Assembly (NCBI GenBank): GCA_007121455.1
Contig: SKKN01000035.1
Span: forward strand, 124,001-188,000
DNA from: Gemmatimonadota bacterium
GTDB lineage: Bacteria; Gemmatimonadota; Gemmatimonadetes; Longimicrobiales; Gaopeijiaceae
Direction: 5' to 3'
Length of the DNA stretch: 64,000 nucleotides
Positions within the stretch are counted from its first letter, which is position 1, and each line of letters opens with the position of its first letter. This document shows positions 1 through 9,155 of the stretch, one piece after another. Made by a program: the position numbers and the translations under genes. Under the pieces are notes generated by a model. The model was not told the origin of the DNA. It searched no databases and was given only the letters and a program-made list of their open reading frames with translations.

Positions 1-1971
1 GAGGCACTGGACGCCCTCGACGAAGCCCTGCTCCTCATCCCCGCGCTCGATGATTGGGGGCCCGTTTTTCGTGCCGAGGTCCTGGCGGCCCGAGGCGATA
101 CGGCCGGTGTCGAGGAACAGCTCGCCCTGCTCGTCGAGGGGCCGGAGCTGATGGCACGGTGGGGCTGGGACTTCAGGATGACGGCGGCCGAGGAGGCCGG
201 CGACCTGGACCGCGTGCTGCTCGTAGCGGAAGCGTGGGTCGAGTCAACCGACGGGAGCGCCACGGAGGCTCGGATCTGGGCCCGCACCGGGAACTTGCTC
301 GAGGAGGAGGGGGACGAAGAGGAGGCGCGAGAACTCTTCCTCCGTGCCCTCGCGACAGCGCCCCCGTCCCCGGGCGGATTTCGCGCCGCGCGCGCCCTGG
401 ATGAGATGGGTGGACTCCGATCCGATGAGGAACGAGAGGTCGGAAGGGCGCTGCTTCATCACGGGGAATGGGAGAAGGGACTCGCCCGTCTCTCCAGCCA
501 CCTCGACGGGGATGCCCTCTCCTTCGCCGAAAAGTCGGAGCTGCGGCTCGCTCTGGGTGATGCCCTCTACCGGATGCGAAGGTACGGGGACGCGGAGGCG
601 CTCCTGCGACCACTCACTCGAGCGGATGGTCCAACCGAGACGCTCAAACGGGCGCTCTATCTGAAAGGCCGCTCGCAGCTCGGGCGGGGGAATGACGAGG
701 CGGCTCGAGCCTCCCTGGGCCGACTCGCAGACCTCCATCCCGAGGCTCCCGAGACGCGAAGTGGCCTCTTGCTGCTCGCCGAGCGGGACGTAGGGGCGGA
801 TCGCACCGAACGCGCCCGCGGGCACTTCGAGCGACTCTTCATCGCTGGGGTCGACTCTCCCGCTGCCGAGTTGGCGGCTGTACGCTTCGCGAGCATGGAT
901 TACCTGCAGGGCGCGTACGAGACCGCCGCCCGCACCTTCGACGAGTACTCCCGCAGCAGCATGCGAACGGCAGGCCGCCAGCAGGGCGCCTACTGGGCGG
1001 CCCTGACCCTCGAGCGACAGGACCGGAGCGAAGAAGCGGAGGAGCGGCTTCGGACCACCTACGATGCCGAACCTCTCTCCTTCTACGGAGTGCTGGCGGG
1101 TGAACGCCTCGGAAAGCCGATCCTGCCGAGCGACCTGCCGGCCGGCCCGCCGGAGACGTCCGATCCAGCCCTCGAGAACGCGTACCGGAACGCGCTGGTG
1201 CGGATTGAAGCGCACCGATTCGTCCCGACGGCCGGGTCCCTCGCCTACGAGTCGGAGCGTCTGCAGTCGTACTTCGAGTCACTCGGTGATGAAGCTCTTT
1301 ACGGGTACGCGGAGCACCTGATCGGTCACGGCCAGCCGATGCGCGGCATCCTGATCGGCCGACATATCCAGCGACGTGAAGAGGGGTTGAACCTCCGCCT
1401 GCTCAGGATCGTCTATCCCTTCCCTCACAAGGAGGCCGTGGTCCGCGACGCCCGTGCCCGAGGCCTCGATCCCTTCTTCGTCGCCGGGCTCATCCGCCAG
1501 GAATCGATGTTCGAGACGAGAATCCGAAGCGGCGCCGGAGCCGTGGGGCTCATGCAGATCATGCCGGCAACCGGCGGGGATCTCGCGAGGGAGCTCGGCA
1601 TCAGCGGCTTCACCACCGATTGGCTCCAGGATCCAGAGGTGAACGTCCGGATGGGCACCCACTTCCTCGCCTCGCTCATCCGGCGCTTCGACGGGAACGT
1701 CGTCGACGCTCTGGCCGGCTACAATGCCGGACCCACCCGCGCGCGGAACTGGAGGGGACTTCCCACGTACCGCGATCCGGATGTCTTCGTGGAGCATATC
1801 CCCTTCCGCGAGACCCGCAACTACGTGAAGGTGGTCCAGCAGAACGCCCGAATCTACGCGGGGCTCTATGGATGCGGGGACTTCGCTCCCTGCACCGGCA
1901 TGTCCTATGCGACCTACGTTCGGGAGCGGGCCGGGGGAGCAGCCGGCACGGTGGGGCCAGGCTCGGAATAG
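1..1971 (+). CDS. Soluble lytic murein transglycosylase, 5'-truncated by window edge
   Basis: The frame is open from base 1, so the true start lies upstream; 656 codons are visible. The C-terminal ~170 residues form an SLT/lysozyme-like fold: RQESMFETRIRSGAGAVGLM carries the catalytic Glu (the E of RQES) followed by the G-x-MQIMPATG motif, and AGYNAGPTRARNW is the family's second signature. The long N-terminal part is helical and Leu/Ala/Glu-rich with TPR-like spacing, as in the superhelical ring of Slt70-type enzymes. The family cleaves the MurNAc-GlcNAc bond of peptidoglycan with formation of 1,6-anhydroMurNAc in the periplasm. A signal peptide cannot be judged because the start is missing. 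It converges on an amidohydrolase gene. Confidence 0.93.
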   Translation, partial: EALDALDEALLLIPALDDWGPVFRAEVLAARGDTAGVEEQLALLVEGPELMARWGWDFRMTAAEEAGDLDRVLLVAEAWVESTDGSATEARIWARTGNLLEEEGDEEEARELFLRALATAPPSPGGFRAARALDEMGGLRSDEEREVGRALLHHGEWEKGLARLSSHLDGDALSFAEKSELRLALGDALYRMRRYGDAEALLRPLTRADGPTETLKRALYLKGRSQLGRGNDEAARASLGRLADLHPEAPETRSGLLLLAERDVGADRTERARGHFERLFIAGVDSPAAELAAVRFASMDYLQGAYETAARTFDEYSRSSMRTAGRQQGAYWAALTLERQDRSEEAEERLRTTYDAEPLSFYGVLAGERLGKPILPSDLPAGPPETSDPALENAYRNALVRIEAHRFVPTAGSLAYESERLQSYFESLGDEALYGYAEHLIGHGQPMRGILIGRHIQRREEGLNLRLLRIVYPFPHKEAVVRDARARGLDPFFVAGLIRQESMFETRIRSGAGAVGLMQIMPATGGDLARELGISGFTTDWLQDPEVNVRMGTHFLASLIRRFDGNVVDALAGYNAGPTRARNWRGLPTYRDPDVFVEHIPFRETRNYVKVVQQNARIYAGLYGCGDFAPCTGMSYATYVRERAGGAAGTVGPGSE

Positions 1972-1997
1972 AGGCGCATCACCTGATCGAGGAGCTC

Positions 1998-2029
1998 GCG
2001 ACACCGAAGCGCGCGCTCCGTTCGGTCGC
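1998..2029. terminator. Possible convergent terminator hairpin
   Basis: The 72-bp gap between the convergent transglycosylase and amidohydrolase genes contains an imperfect stem (1998-2008 with 2021-2029: ACCGAA pairs with TTCGGT, then a two-base bulge and GCG/CGC). An outer CTGATC/GATCAG pair (1983-1988 with 2042-2047) encloses it. There is no T-run, so a classical intrinsic terminator is not proven. Confidence 0.3.
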
Positions 2030-2043
2030 ACTGAGGGGCGTGA

Positions 2044-3660
2044 TCAGTACCGAGGCAGAGGCGCGCCCGGATCCATCCCCCGTTCGATCTTCTGCTGGCG
2101 CACCATCTCCGCCACGTCCTCCAGAAGCTGTCCAGCGTCGTAGATGATCCCATCCTTGATCGTGTAGCGGATGCCACCCACCCGCACGGCCTCCCGGGTC
2201 TCGTCATCCAGCTTCACGGCTCCGGTCCCGTAGAGAACCTTCAGGTTCTCGAGCGGGTTCTCCTCGATGAGGATCATGTCGGCATACTTCCCCGGCTCGA
2301 TCGTGCCGATCGGCGGCACCTCGCCGCGAGGCTCCCAGATCTCCTGCGCGGCGTTCAGCGTCGCGGCCTGGATGACCTCGATCGGGTGAAGCCCCACCTC
2401 CCGGAGCAGTTCCAGCTCCTCGATGTAGCCGAAACCGTAGTTCTTGTAGATGAAGCCCGCATCAGATCCCGCCGTGAGGCGGCCGCCCGCGCGGTGGAAG
2501 TCGTTCAGGAACTCCATCCACCGTCGGTAGAACGCTCTCCACTCGGCCTCCTCCTCGGTGCCCCAATAGAACCAGTAGGAGCCGTGTGCTTCTCGATCCG
2601 GATAGTAGAAGTCCCACATCGAGGGCAACGTATATGTATCGTGCCACTCCGACTCCCGAGCACGCATGAAATCACGATTCGCGTCGTAGATCGTCATCGT
2701 CGGGTTGATGAAGAAATCCCGCTCCACGAACTCGTGAACGAGTGCGTTCCATTCCTCGCTTCCCGGCTCGTAGATCATATTCCAGAGTTCGGCCACCCCC
2801 GCGAAGCGATGCTGTTCGTTCTGGTAGTTGTAGTCGAGACGGTAGGGCTGCACCCGGTGGTCGCGGAGCAGCGCCTCGAAAAGACCGTAGAAGTGCGTCA
2901 TTCCGGTCATCCCGAGCTGCGCCGCATCCCGGGCGTTCATTCTCGCCACGCCGGTCTGTTGAAGATGCGCGGTGGTGCCCATCCCCTGCTCGTTCGCCTC
3001 GTCGATCAACGCCTCCATAATCCGGGGCTCGAGGGCGTTGAGCTTGATCCCTTCCACCCCTGCCTCGTGAGCCCACCGCACCCAGTCGCGTGCGGACTCC
3101 GGCGCGTCGACCGAACCCCGATCCCAACCGCTCCCTGGCCGCTGGTAATTCACCACGCGCGGCGCCACGATCTCGTTCCGCGCGCTTCGCTCCTGCTCAT
3201 CGCGAGTGAGCTCGAACGGCCCCAGGTTCACGCCACGCACGGTCGTGATTCCATGGGCGAGCCAGAGCTTGTACGCGTACTCCCACTCGGGGTTCTTCGG
3301 AGGACCACCTGCATGGGCATGCATGTCGATGAATCCGGGAAGGACGTACATCCCGTCGGCATCGATCTCCCGCGTCGCGCCGTCGGGGCGTCCCTCTTCG
3401 TCGATCGGAACTCCGGGGTATCCCACGGTCCGTACCTCGACGATGCGCCCGTCCTCGATCACGATATCCGTGGGCCCGTAAGGAGGCGCTCCCGTCCCGT
3501 CGATCACGGTCGCCCCTCGTATGATGAGTCGCTCGAACGGTCCCTCACCCTCGTCCGGGCCCCGGTCCGGAGCGGGAACCGGCTGGGCCCAGAGGCCCGC
3601 CGGGAGGAGGAACGCCGCGGCGAAAAAGAGAACGCGGGTGAGAAAGACCTTCGCGAGCAT
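2044..3660 (-). CDS. Secreted amidohydrolase (imidazolonepropionase-like metal-dependent hydrolase)
   Basis: 538 residues. The ATG at 3660 is chosen because it starts a clear signal peptide (MLAKVFLTRVLFFAAAFLLP... ending AQ). The open frame continues upstream, but it loses signal-peptide logic and overlaps the divergent globin. Amidohydrolase landmarks appear in order: GFIDMHAHAGG (H-x-H metal pair), a lysine in GIKLNA, TAHLQQTG and THFYG metal His residues, and GSDAG with the catalytic/metal Asp. The C-terminus returns to the beta-sandwich (IEPGKYADMILIEENPL). The family hydrolyses C-N bonds of cyclic amides or peptides; the substrate cannot be told from sequence. Export suggests use of an external or periplasmic substrate. 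A second secreted amidohydrolase lies at 49-51 kb. Confidence 0.88.
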   Translation of the reverse strand: MLAKVFLTRVLFFAAAFLLPAGLWAQPVPAPDRGPDEGEGPFERLIIRGATVIDGTGAPPYGPTDIVIEDGRIVEVRTVGYPGVPIDEEGRPDGATREIDADGMYVLPGFIDMHAHAGGPPKNPEWEYAYKLWLAHGITTVRGVNLGPFELTRDEQERSARNEIVAPRVVNYQRPGSGWDRGSVDAPESARDWVRWAHEAGVEGIKLNALEPRIMEALIDEANEQGMGTTAHLQQTGVARMNARDAAQLGMTGMTHFYGLFEALLRDHRVQPYRLDYNYQNEQHRFAGVAELWNMIYEPGSEEWNALVHEFVERDFFINPTMTIYDANRDFMRARESEWHDTYTLPSMWDFYYPDREAHGSYWFYWGTEEEAEWRAFYRRWMEFLNDFHRAGGRLTAGSDAGFIYKNYGFGYIEELELLREVGLHPIEVIQAATLNAAQEIWEPRGEVPPIGTIEPGKYADMILIEENPLENLKVLYGTGAVKLDDETREAVRVGGIRYTIKDGIIYDAGQLLEDVAEMVRQQKIERGMDPGAPLPRY

Positions 3661-3837
3661 GGCGCTGCTCCGGGTTCGAACCGTGCACTTTGTCCATCGA
3701 TCGGGGGGATAATACACGAGACGGGGAAGAGGCTGCCAGTGCCCGAAGACCCCGTCCGTTCGACTCTTGCGCATCACGAAGTCGCCCCAGTTCCGGGCCA
3801 GGTACCGGCGGGCTACTCCTTCCGTTACACTCGTCCC

Positions 3838-4263
3838 ATGGTCGACACTCGTCCCATGCTGGGTCCCGAACGTCCGACCGCCTACGACATGATCGGCGGC
3901 GAGGCGGGCGTCCGGCGCCTGGTGGACCGCTTCTACGATTTGATGGACACCGCCCCGGAGGCGGCGGGCATCCGGGCGCTCCACGCCGGAAGTCTGAAGG
4001 TCTCCCGCGAGAAGCTCTACCTCTTTCTGTCCGGTTGGATGGGTGGGCCGCCCCTCTACGTGGAGCGCTACGGCCATCCCATGCTTCGGGCGCGCCACCT
4101 CCCGTTCTCGATCGGCGAGAAGGAGCGAGACGAGTGGCTCTGGTGCATGGAACGGGCGCTGGTGGAGCAGGAGATGCCGGACATGCTCCGGGATTACCTC
4201 CGGGACCGGTTCCGGTCGGTTGCGGAGCACATGCGAAACCAGGGAAGGGAGGACGAAGGATGA
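3838..4263 (+). CDS. Truncated hemoglobin (2/2 globin, group II-like)
   Basis: 141 residues from the ATG at 3838; the ATG at 3856 is an equally possible start. YDMIGGEAGVRRLVDRFYDLM is the N-terminal 2/2-globin pattern. The motif LRARHLPFSI contains the proximal heme His (F8), and WLWCMERAL places a Trp at the G8 position typical of group II truncated globins. Such proteins bind O2 or NO in the cytoplasm and are often linked to NO detoxification or O2 supply. The stop overlaps the start of the DUF1499 lipoprotein gene (ATGA), so the two are probably co-translated. It diverges from the amidohydrolase across about 180 bp. Confidence 0.9.
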   Translation: MVDTRPMLGPERPTAYDMIGGEAGVRRLVDRFYDLMDTAPEAAGIRALHAGSLKVSREKLYLFLSGWMGGPPLYVERYGHPMLRARHLPFSIGEKERDEWLWCMERALVEQEMPDMLRDYLRDRFRSVAEHMRNQGREDEG

Positions 4264-4820
4264 ACAGACCCGCTGCACGCGCCTGTGATCCGGTTCTGCG
4301 GGGCGCCCTCTTCGCAGGCCTCGCATTCCTCGGGGCATGTACCGCTCCTCCGCCCGACACTTTGGGCCCGACCTCCGACGGTCTGGCCCCATGCCCCCAT
4401 GCTCCGAACTGCATCCACACCGGCGACGGGCACCCCGAGGGTGTGTCTCCCTTGATCTTGACGGACGACTGGCAAGGCCGCCCCTCGGACGAGGTGTGGG
4501 CCGCGATCGAGTCCGCCGTAGCCTCCCTCCCCAGAACGGAGATCGTGCTCCGAACCGACGACTACCTCCATGCGGAATCGAGGAGCCGGGTCTTCGGGTT
4601 CACGGACGACCTCGAGGTCTATCGCGTCCCGGACTCCCCGGAGCTCGTCGTGCGATCGGAGGCACGGGTCGGCCGCTCGGACATGGGAGTCAACATGAGG
4701 CGGGTGGAAAGCCTCAGGGAGGCGTTGCAGGCACGAGGAGTCGTGGAGACGGCCGCACGGCGAAGGGCCACCTTCCGCGAAGCGCCCATGGGAGAAGGGC
4801 CTCCGGCATCGGTCACCTGA
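4260..4820 (+). CDS. DUF1499 family lipoprotein
   Basis: 186 residues; the ATG overlaps the globin stop by 4 bp. The N-terminus has a hydrophobic segment ending in the lipobox-like FLGAC, giving a predicted lipidated Cys. LAPCPHAPNCIHT is the DUF1499 opening motif (C-P-x-x-P-N-C), followed by the characteristic E-S-R-x-R-x-F-G-F-x-D-D-L-E core (AESRSRVFGFTDDLEVYRV) and RVGRSDMGVNMRRVESL near the end. The family's function is not established. Proteins of this family occur in bacteria and plastids; membrane association is inferred here from the lipobox. Coupling to the globin hints at a shared stress or redox role, but that is inference only. Confidence 0.85.
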   Translation: MNRPAARACDPVLRGALFAGLAFLGACTAPPPDTLGPTSDGLAPCPHAPNCIHTGDGHPEGVSPLILTDDWQGRPSDEVWAAIESAVASLPRTEIVLRTDDYLHAESRSRVFGFTDDLEVYRVPDSPELVVRSEARVGRSDMGVNMRRVESLREALQARGVVETAARRRATFREAPMGEGPPASVT

Positions 4821-5021
4821 AGGCCCTGAGCGGGCGGACTCGGGCCGTGGCGGAGGAGTCCGTGCGCCGAACCCCGCCACCGACCCAAACTCCCTGTCGG
4901 GCGGCCATCGAGGAGTCCCTGGGCTGGACCCGCTCGATGAGCCTGTGATCGTCGACTCCGGCCCCGCAGCACCGATCCGAGCATCGGTCCGACGCCGGAG
5001 ATCGCACGGGCTCCTCGAACG
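4821..5021. other. Non-coding convergent gap
   Basis: This 201-bp stretch separates the DUF1499 gene from the end of the oligopeptide transporter operon. A short hairpin (CCGAT...ATCGG around 4973-4989) is the only structure seen. No credible gene is present. Confidence 0.4.
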
Positions 5022-6026
5022 TCAGATGTCGCCCTTGCGGATGCAGGCGGCCAGGTGCTCACGGCCCGGGCCGGGGACGCTTCCGACCTCTTCGAGGAGC
5101 GGAACCACGGTGCGGCAATCCTCTACCGCGAAGGAGCACCTCGGGTGGAATGGGCACCCGGAAGGTGGTGAGACCGGACTGGGCGCCTCCCCTTCGAGGG
5201 GCGTCACTTTCTTCCGCTTCCGAGGGTCGGGGTCCGGAATCGCTTCGATCAGGGCGCGCGTATAGGGGTGCACCGGAGCCTCGAAGATGCGCTCGACCGG
5301 ACCCTTCTCGACGAGCTTTCCGAGATACATGATCGCGATCGTGTCGCTCACATGCTCCACGACCGAGAGGTCGTGGCTGATGAAGATGTAGGTCAGGTTT
5401 CGCTCCCGCTGGAGCCGCACCATCAGGTTCAAGACCTGGCTCTGCACGGACACGTCGAGCGCCGACACGGGCTCGTCCGCAATCACGAGCCTGGGATCCA
5501 ACGCCAGCGCACGGGCGATCCCGATCCGCTGCCGCTGGCCGCCGGAGAACTCGTGCGGGTAGCGGCCGAGCATCTCACCGGTGAGCCCCACCACCTCCAG
5601 AAGCTCCCGGACCTTTTCCACCTGCTCCGCTTTCGTCCCGATCCTATGAACGACGAGCGGCTCCCGGACGATCTCTCCGACCGTCATCCGGGGATTCAGC
5701 GACGAGTACGGATCCTGGAAGATGATCTGGATGTCCCGTCTCTGCCGGAAGAGTTCCGCCGAGGAGGCGTGCGCCAGGTCGTGCCCGTCGAAGAGGACGC
5801 GTCCTTCCGTAGGATCCTCGAGGCGCATCAACGTGCGGCCGAGCGTCGACTTCCCGCAGCCCGACTCCCCCACGAGCCCCAGCGTCTCCCCCTCCAGCAC
5901 GGAGAAGGTGACCCCGTCGACCGCGCGAACATCCCCGATCCTGCCGCCGAAGACGCCCCCTCGCACCGGGTAGTATTTCCGTAGACCCTCCACGGAGAGA
6001 AGCGGCCCCCCTCCGTTCCAGCTCAC
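5022..6026 (-). CDS. Oligopeptide ABC transporter ATP-binding protein (DppF/OppF type)
   Basis: 334 residues from a GTG at 6026 whose GTGA overlaps the stop of the preceding ATPase gene. Walker A is GESGCGKST, the signature is [14 protein letters not shown], Walker B is [13 protein letters not shown], and the switch His follows in [11 protein letters not shown]. The C-terminal oligo_HPY extension ([16 protein letters not shown]...) and a Cys-rich tail (CPFHPRC...CRTV) are typical of OppD/OppF-type ATPases and may bind an Fe-S cluster. It powers peptide import together with the other ATPase, the two permeases and the binding protein encoded immediately upstream on the same strand. It is the last gene of that operon. 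Confidence 0.95.
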   Translation of the reverse strand: MSWNGGGPLLSVEGLRKYYPVRGGVFGGRIGDVRAVDGVTFSVLEGETLGLVGESGCGKSTLGRTLMRLEDPTEGRVLFDGHDLAHASSAELFRQRRDIQIIFQDPYSSLNPRMTVGEIVREPLVVHRIGTKAEQVEKVRELLEVVGLTGEMLGRYPHEFSGGQRQRIGIARALALDPRLVIADEPVSALDVSVQSQVLNLMVRLQRERNLTYIFISHDLSVVEHVSDTIAIMYLGKLVEKGPVERIFEAPVHPYTRALIEAIPDPDPRKRKKVTPLEGEAPSPVSPPSGCPFHPRCSFAVEDCRTVVPLLEEVGSVPGPGREHLAACIRKGDI

Positions 6027-7072
6027 GACTCCTCCGGGATGAGTGGGAAGTGACAGGCCACCTGCGTGTGCTTGCGGCCGACCCCGTGCGGGTCCTCCTC
6101 GCTGCACCGCCGCTGGTCCGCGTCCCCCAATCCCTTCCGCCTCCAGCATCGCTCCGCGAACCGGCATCCCTCGGGAAGGTGCAGAGGCGACGGCACGACT
6201 CCTTCGATCGTCGTTAGATCCTGCTTCCTCTTCACGCCCCTCTTCGGAATGCTGCCGAGCAGCCCCTTCGTGTAGGGATGCCGACTCCTTTCGAAGAGAT
6301 CGAAGACGTTCCCCTGTTCGACCACGCGCCCGGCGTACATCACCGCGACCTCGTCACACATCTCGGCCACCACACCCATGTCGTGGGTGATGAAGAGGAC
6401 CGCCACGCCAGTCCGCGCCTGGAGTTCTCGGATCAGGTGCAGGATCTGAGCCTGAATCGTCACGTCGAGCGCCGTCGTCGGTTCGTCGGCGATCAGGAGC
6501 CGGGGCTCGCACAAGAGGGCCATCGCGATCATCACCCGCTGCTTCATGCCGCCCGAAAGCTCGTGCGGATACGAACCCAGACGCGACCCGGGATCCGCGA
6601 TCCCGACGGTCCGAAGCATCTCGATCGAGCGCTCACGCGCTTCGAGGCGTCCCATCCCGAAGCGGAGCCGGAGGACCTCGAGCATCTGCTTCTCAACCGT
6701 GAAGACCGGGTTCAGCGAGGTCATGGGATCCTGGAAGATCATCGCGATCTCCCGCCCGCGGATCTTTGCGAGCTCGCTGCGGCTCATGCCGAGGATGTCG
6801 GCCCCCGCGAAGCCGACCCGCCCCCCGAGTATCCTCCCCGGCGGGCTCGGCACGAGCCGCAGGATCGACGAAGCGGTCACGCTCTTTCCGCAGCCCGACT
6901 CTCCGACCAGGCCGAGCGTCCGCCCTGCCTCGAGCTCGAGCGAGACTCCGTCGACGGCCCTGACGAGCCCCGCCTCCGTGTCGAATCCGATGCGCAGGTC
7001 ATCGATCTCGAGCAACGGGGACGATGCGGTTTCCAGCGCTGGCTGAGCGCTCTCCTCGAATCGCGTCTTCAC
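6023..7072 (-). CDS. Oligopeptide ABC transporter ATP-binding protein (DppD/OppD type)
   Basis: 349 residues from a GTG at 7072, ten bases after the binding-protein stop. Walker A is GESGCGKSV, the signature [15 protein letters not shown], Walker [14 protein letters not shown], with [11 protein letters not shown] as the His switch. The C-terminus has the oligo_HPY region ([15 protein letters not shown]) and a Cys-containing tail ([10 protein letters not shown]). It forms the ATPase heterodimer with the DppF-type protein encoded next. Known Yej systems use one fused ATPase (YejF); here the two halves are separate genes, as in Dpp/Opp systems. Confidence 0.95.
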   Translation of the reverse strand: MKTRFEESAQPALETASSPLLEIDDLRIGFDTEAGLVRAVDGVSLELEAGRTLGLVGESGCGKSVTASSILRLVPSPPGRILGGRVGFAGADILGMSRSELAKIRGREIAMIFQDPMTSLNPVFTVEKQMLEVLRLRFGMGRLEARERSIEMLRTVGIADPGSRLGSYPHELSGGMKQRVMIAMALLCEPRLLIADEPTTALDVTIQAQILHLIRELQARTGVAVLFITHDMGVVAEMCDEVAVMYAGRVVEQGNVFDLFERSRHPYTKGLLGSIPKRGVKRKQDLTTIEGVVPSPLHLPEGCRFAERCWRRKGLGDADQRRCSEEDPHGVGRKHTQVACHFPLIPEES

Positions 7073-7082
7073 GGTCTCGGGC

Positions 7083-9083
7083 TCAGTGGATGGCGTCGAG
7101 AATTCCGAAGTAATCCACATCCAGGTCGTCGTCGACCGGGAAGGCTTCACCGGTGCGCATCGCGGCCTGGACGGCTTCCCTCCGGTCGGGATCGATCCAG
7201 TAGACCAGGTAGTCCATGACCTGCCCGGTCCTCGGCGGAAGGTAGTACTCGGGAAATTGGACGTGGTCCCAGTGGGCGACCCAAATGAAGGGGGCGCGCC
7301 AGAAGGGGATGTAGAATGCCTCCTGGTGGACGATCTCGTCGATCCGGTACAGAGCATCCCGCCGGGCCTCGAAGTCCAGATCCTCCTCGTAGATCCGGAT
7401 CAGCTCGTCGACCTCCTCGCTCCCGAAGCCCCAGATGTTGTTGTTGTTGACCGCATTCTTGAAGTCGGTGTGGAGATACTGACGGACCGCAGGATAGAAC
7501 CCTGCCGTTCGGGCTGTGATCGTCATCTCGTACTTGCGCTCGAGACCACGCTCGAACGCCGTGCCGGCCTCCAGCAACCGGAGCCGCATGTCCACGCCGG
7601 CGCGACGATACTCCTGCTGCATCACGGTCAGGTGGCGGCTCAACCCGGGGCTCCCGTAGATGACCGTGAAGCTCGCCTTCTCCCCCCGTTCGTTGACGAG
7701 GATGTCATCGGTGTCCGAGCGGGTGAAGATCAGCCCCCGAAGCGCATTCCGGATCCGCTGGAAGAAGTTGCGGCCCCGGATCTCGTCCGGGCGACGATAC
7801 CCCGCGCGCTCCAGGTACTCGCGGGCGCGGGCGGGGTTGAACTCCCGTGGCTGGACATTCGGGTTCGCATACTCCGTTCCCTCGAAAAACGACACCTGCC
7901 GGAAGTATTCGTCGAACATCAGGTTCCGGTTCAGCCGCTCGAAGTTGAACAGGTAGTGCATCGCGACCCGGAAGTCGCGGTTCTGGAAGATCGGCGCCTC
8001 GAGGTTCATGTGGAGGCCGTAGATTCCGGACGGCATGTCGGTGAGGACCCGGGCTCGACGGATCCATCCGTTCTGGACCGCTCCGAACGTATACTCCTCG
8101 TTCCAGGCTCGTGCCGTATACTCCCCGATCATGTCCAGCTCACCACGACGCAGGTAATCCAGATGCCTGTCCTGCGGGATCACCCGAAGGTGGATCCGGT
8201 CGAAGTTGTACAAGCCCTCCATGTAGGGCTTGTCGTCCCCCCACCAGTCGTCGACCCGCTCGAGGGTCACCGACTCCCCACGTGACACCTCCGAAACCAC
8301 ATACGGGCCCACGGCGACCTGGAACTGGTTGTTCGTACGGGTCACCCAATCCTCGTCGAGCACCGTGGCGTGCGCGGGTGTGGCCCACAGGCCGCCATAG
8401 TCCGCAAGCGGCCTCCAGCTCGGGCGCGTCCCTACGATCACCAGCGTGTGATCGTCGATCTTCTCGACGGACTCGTAGTACTGTTCTGCGTAGTTGTTGT
8501 AGAACGGATCGACGATGTGCTCCGACCGCATCATCTCCCAGGTGAAGACGAAGTCGTCCGCTGTGAGCGGCGTCCCGTCACTGAATCGAGCGTCGGGGTC
8601 GAGGCGGAAGTAGATCGTCCTCTGGTCCTCCTGGACGGACCAGTGGGTCGCCAGCTTCGGGATGAAGTTGTCGGTGATCGGGTGCCGGGACACGAGCCCG
8701 AAGCTCATCGTGAACGCTCGATTCCACGCCGCAAAGGCGTCGTTCGAGTTCGGGCCCATCAGCCGAAAGGTCATCGGGTACTGAGCGACCGGGAAGGTGA
8801 ACGTTCCTCCCCTGATCGCATCCGGAGAGCCGATCGGTGGATCGTCCAGGTTCGTCTCCCATTCGACGTCCTCCGGCAGCGTCGCGGGAGTCGTGTCGGT
8901 GTCCGACGCTGCCACTTCCGACCCATCCGGCATCGCAGAAGCCGGATCGGCCGGGAGTCCCTCGCCCGCGACCTCCCGGTCTCCGCCGAGGGCCGGCTCG
9001 GGCCCGCCTGTGAGAAAGGGGAGGGCGAGCACGAAGAGGAGCAGACCCGAACCCACGATCCCGGTTGCAACCCACTGCCTCAT
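7083..9083 (-). CDS. Oligopeptide ABC transporter substrate-binding protein (SBP family 5, YejA/DppA-like)
   Basis: 666 residues. The ATG at 9083 follows GGGAGG at a good distance and begins a signal or anchor segment ([21 protein letters not shown]). No lipobox Cys is seen, so it is either released or membrane-anchored by this helix. A ~60-residue acidic, low-complexity linker precedes the family 5 fold ([20 protein letters not shown]..., then [20 protein letters not shown], the hallmark SBP_bac_5 motif). The large two-lobed protein captures peptides in the periplasm and delivers them to the permeases. It lies between the permease and ATPase genes in one transcription unit. Confidence 0.93.
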   Translation of the reverse strand: MRQWVATGIVGSGLLLFVLALPFLTGGPEPALGGDREVAGEGLPADPASAMPDGSEVAASDTDTTPATLPEDVEWETNLDDPPIGSPDAIRGGTFTFPVAQYPMTFRLMGPNSNDAFAAWNRAFTMSFGLVSRHPITDNFIPKLATHWSVQEDQRTIYFRLDPDARFSDGTPLTADDFVFTWEMMRSEHIVDPFYNNYAEQYYESVEKIDDHTLVIVGTRPSWRPLADYGGLWATPAHATVLDEDWVTRTNNQFQVAVGPYVVSEVSRGESVTLERVDDWWGDDKPYMEGLYNFDRIHLRVIPQDRHLDYLRRGELDMIGEYTARAWNEEYTFGAVQNGWIRRARVLTDMPSGIYGLHMNLEAPIFQNRDFRVAMHYLFNFERLNRNLMFDEYFRQVSFFEGTEYANPNVQPREFNPARAREYLERAGYRRPDEIRGRNFFQRIRNALRGLIFTRSDTDDILVNERGEKASFTVIYGSPGLSRHLTVMQQEYRRAGVDMRLRLLEAGTAFERGLERKYEMTITARTAGFYPAVRQYLHTDFKNAVNNNNIWGFGSEEVDELIRIYEEDLDFEARRDALYRIDEIVHQEAFYIPFWRAPFIWVAHWDHVQFPEYYLPPRTGQVMDYLVYWIDPDRREAVQAAMRTGEAFPVDDDLDVDYFGILDAIH

Positions 9084-9155
9084 GTCGACCTCCCGACGGA
9101 GTTGCCCCTTTCCACGAGCTCTCGCCTGCCCACCCCCTCCTCTCCCCCGCACCTC

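Noticed and set aside
3668-3690. tRNA-like T-arm (GGTTCGAACC) upstream of the amidohydrolase
   Set aside because: Only the palindromic TTCGAA core is present; the flanks give a 3-bp stem and no acceptor or anticodon arm can be built.
3661-4392. Upstream extension of the amidohydrolase reading frame
   Set aside because: The extension is antisense to the globin and lacks conserved features; the signal peptide starts at 3660.
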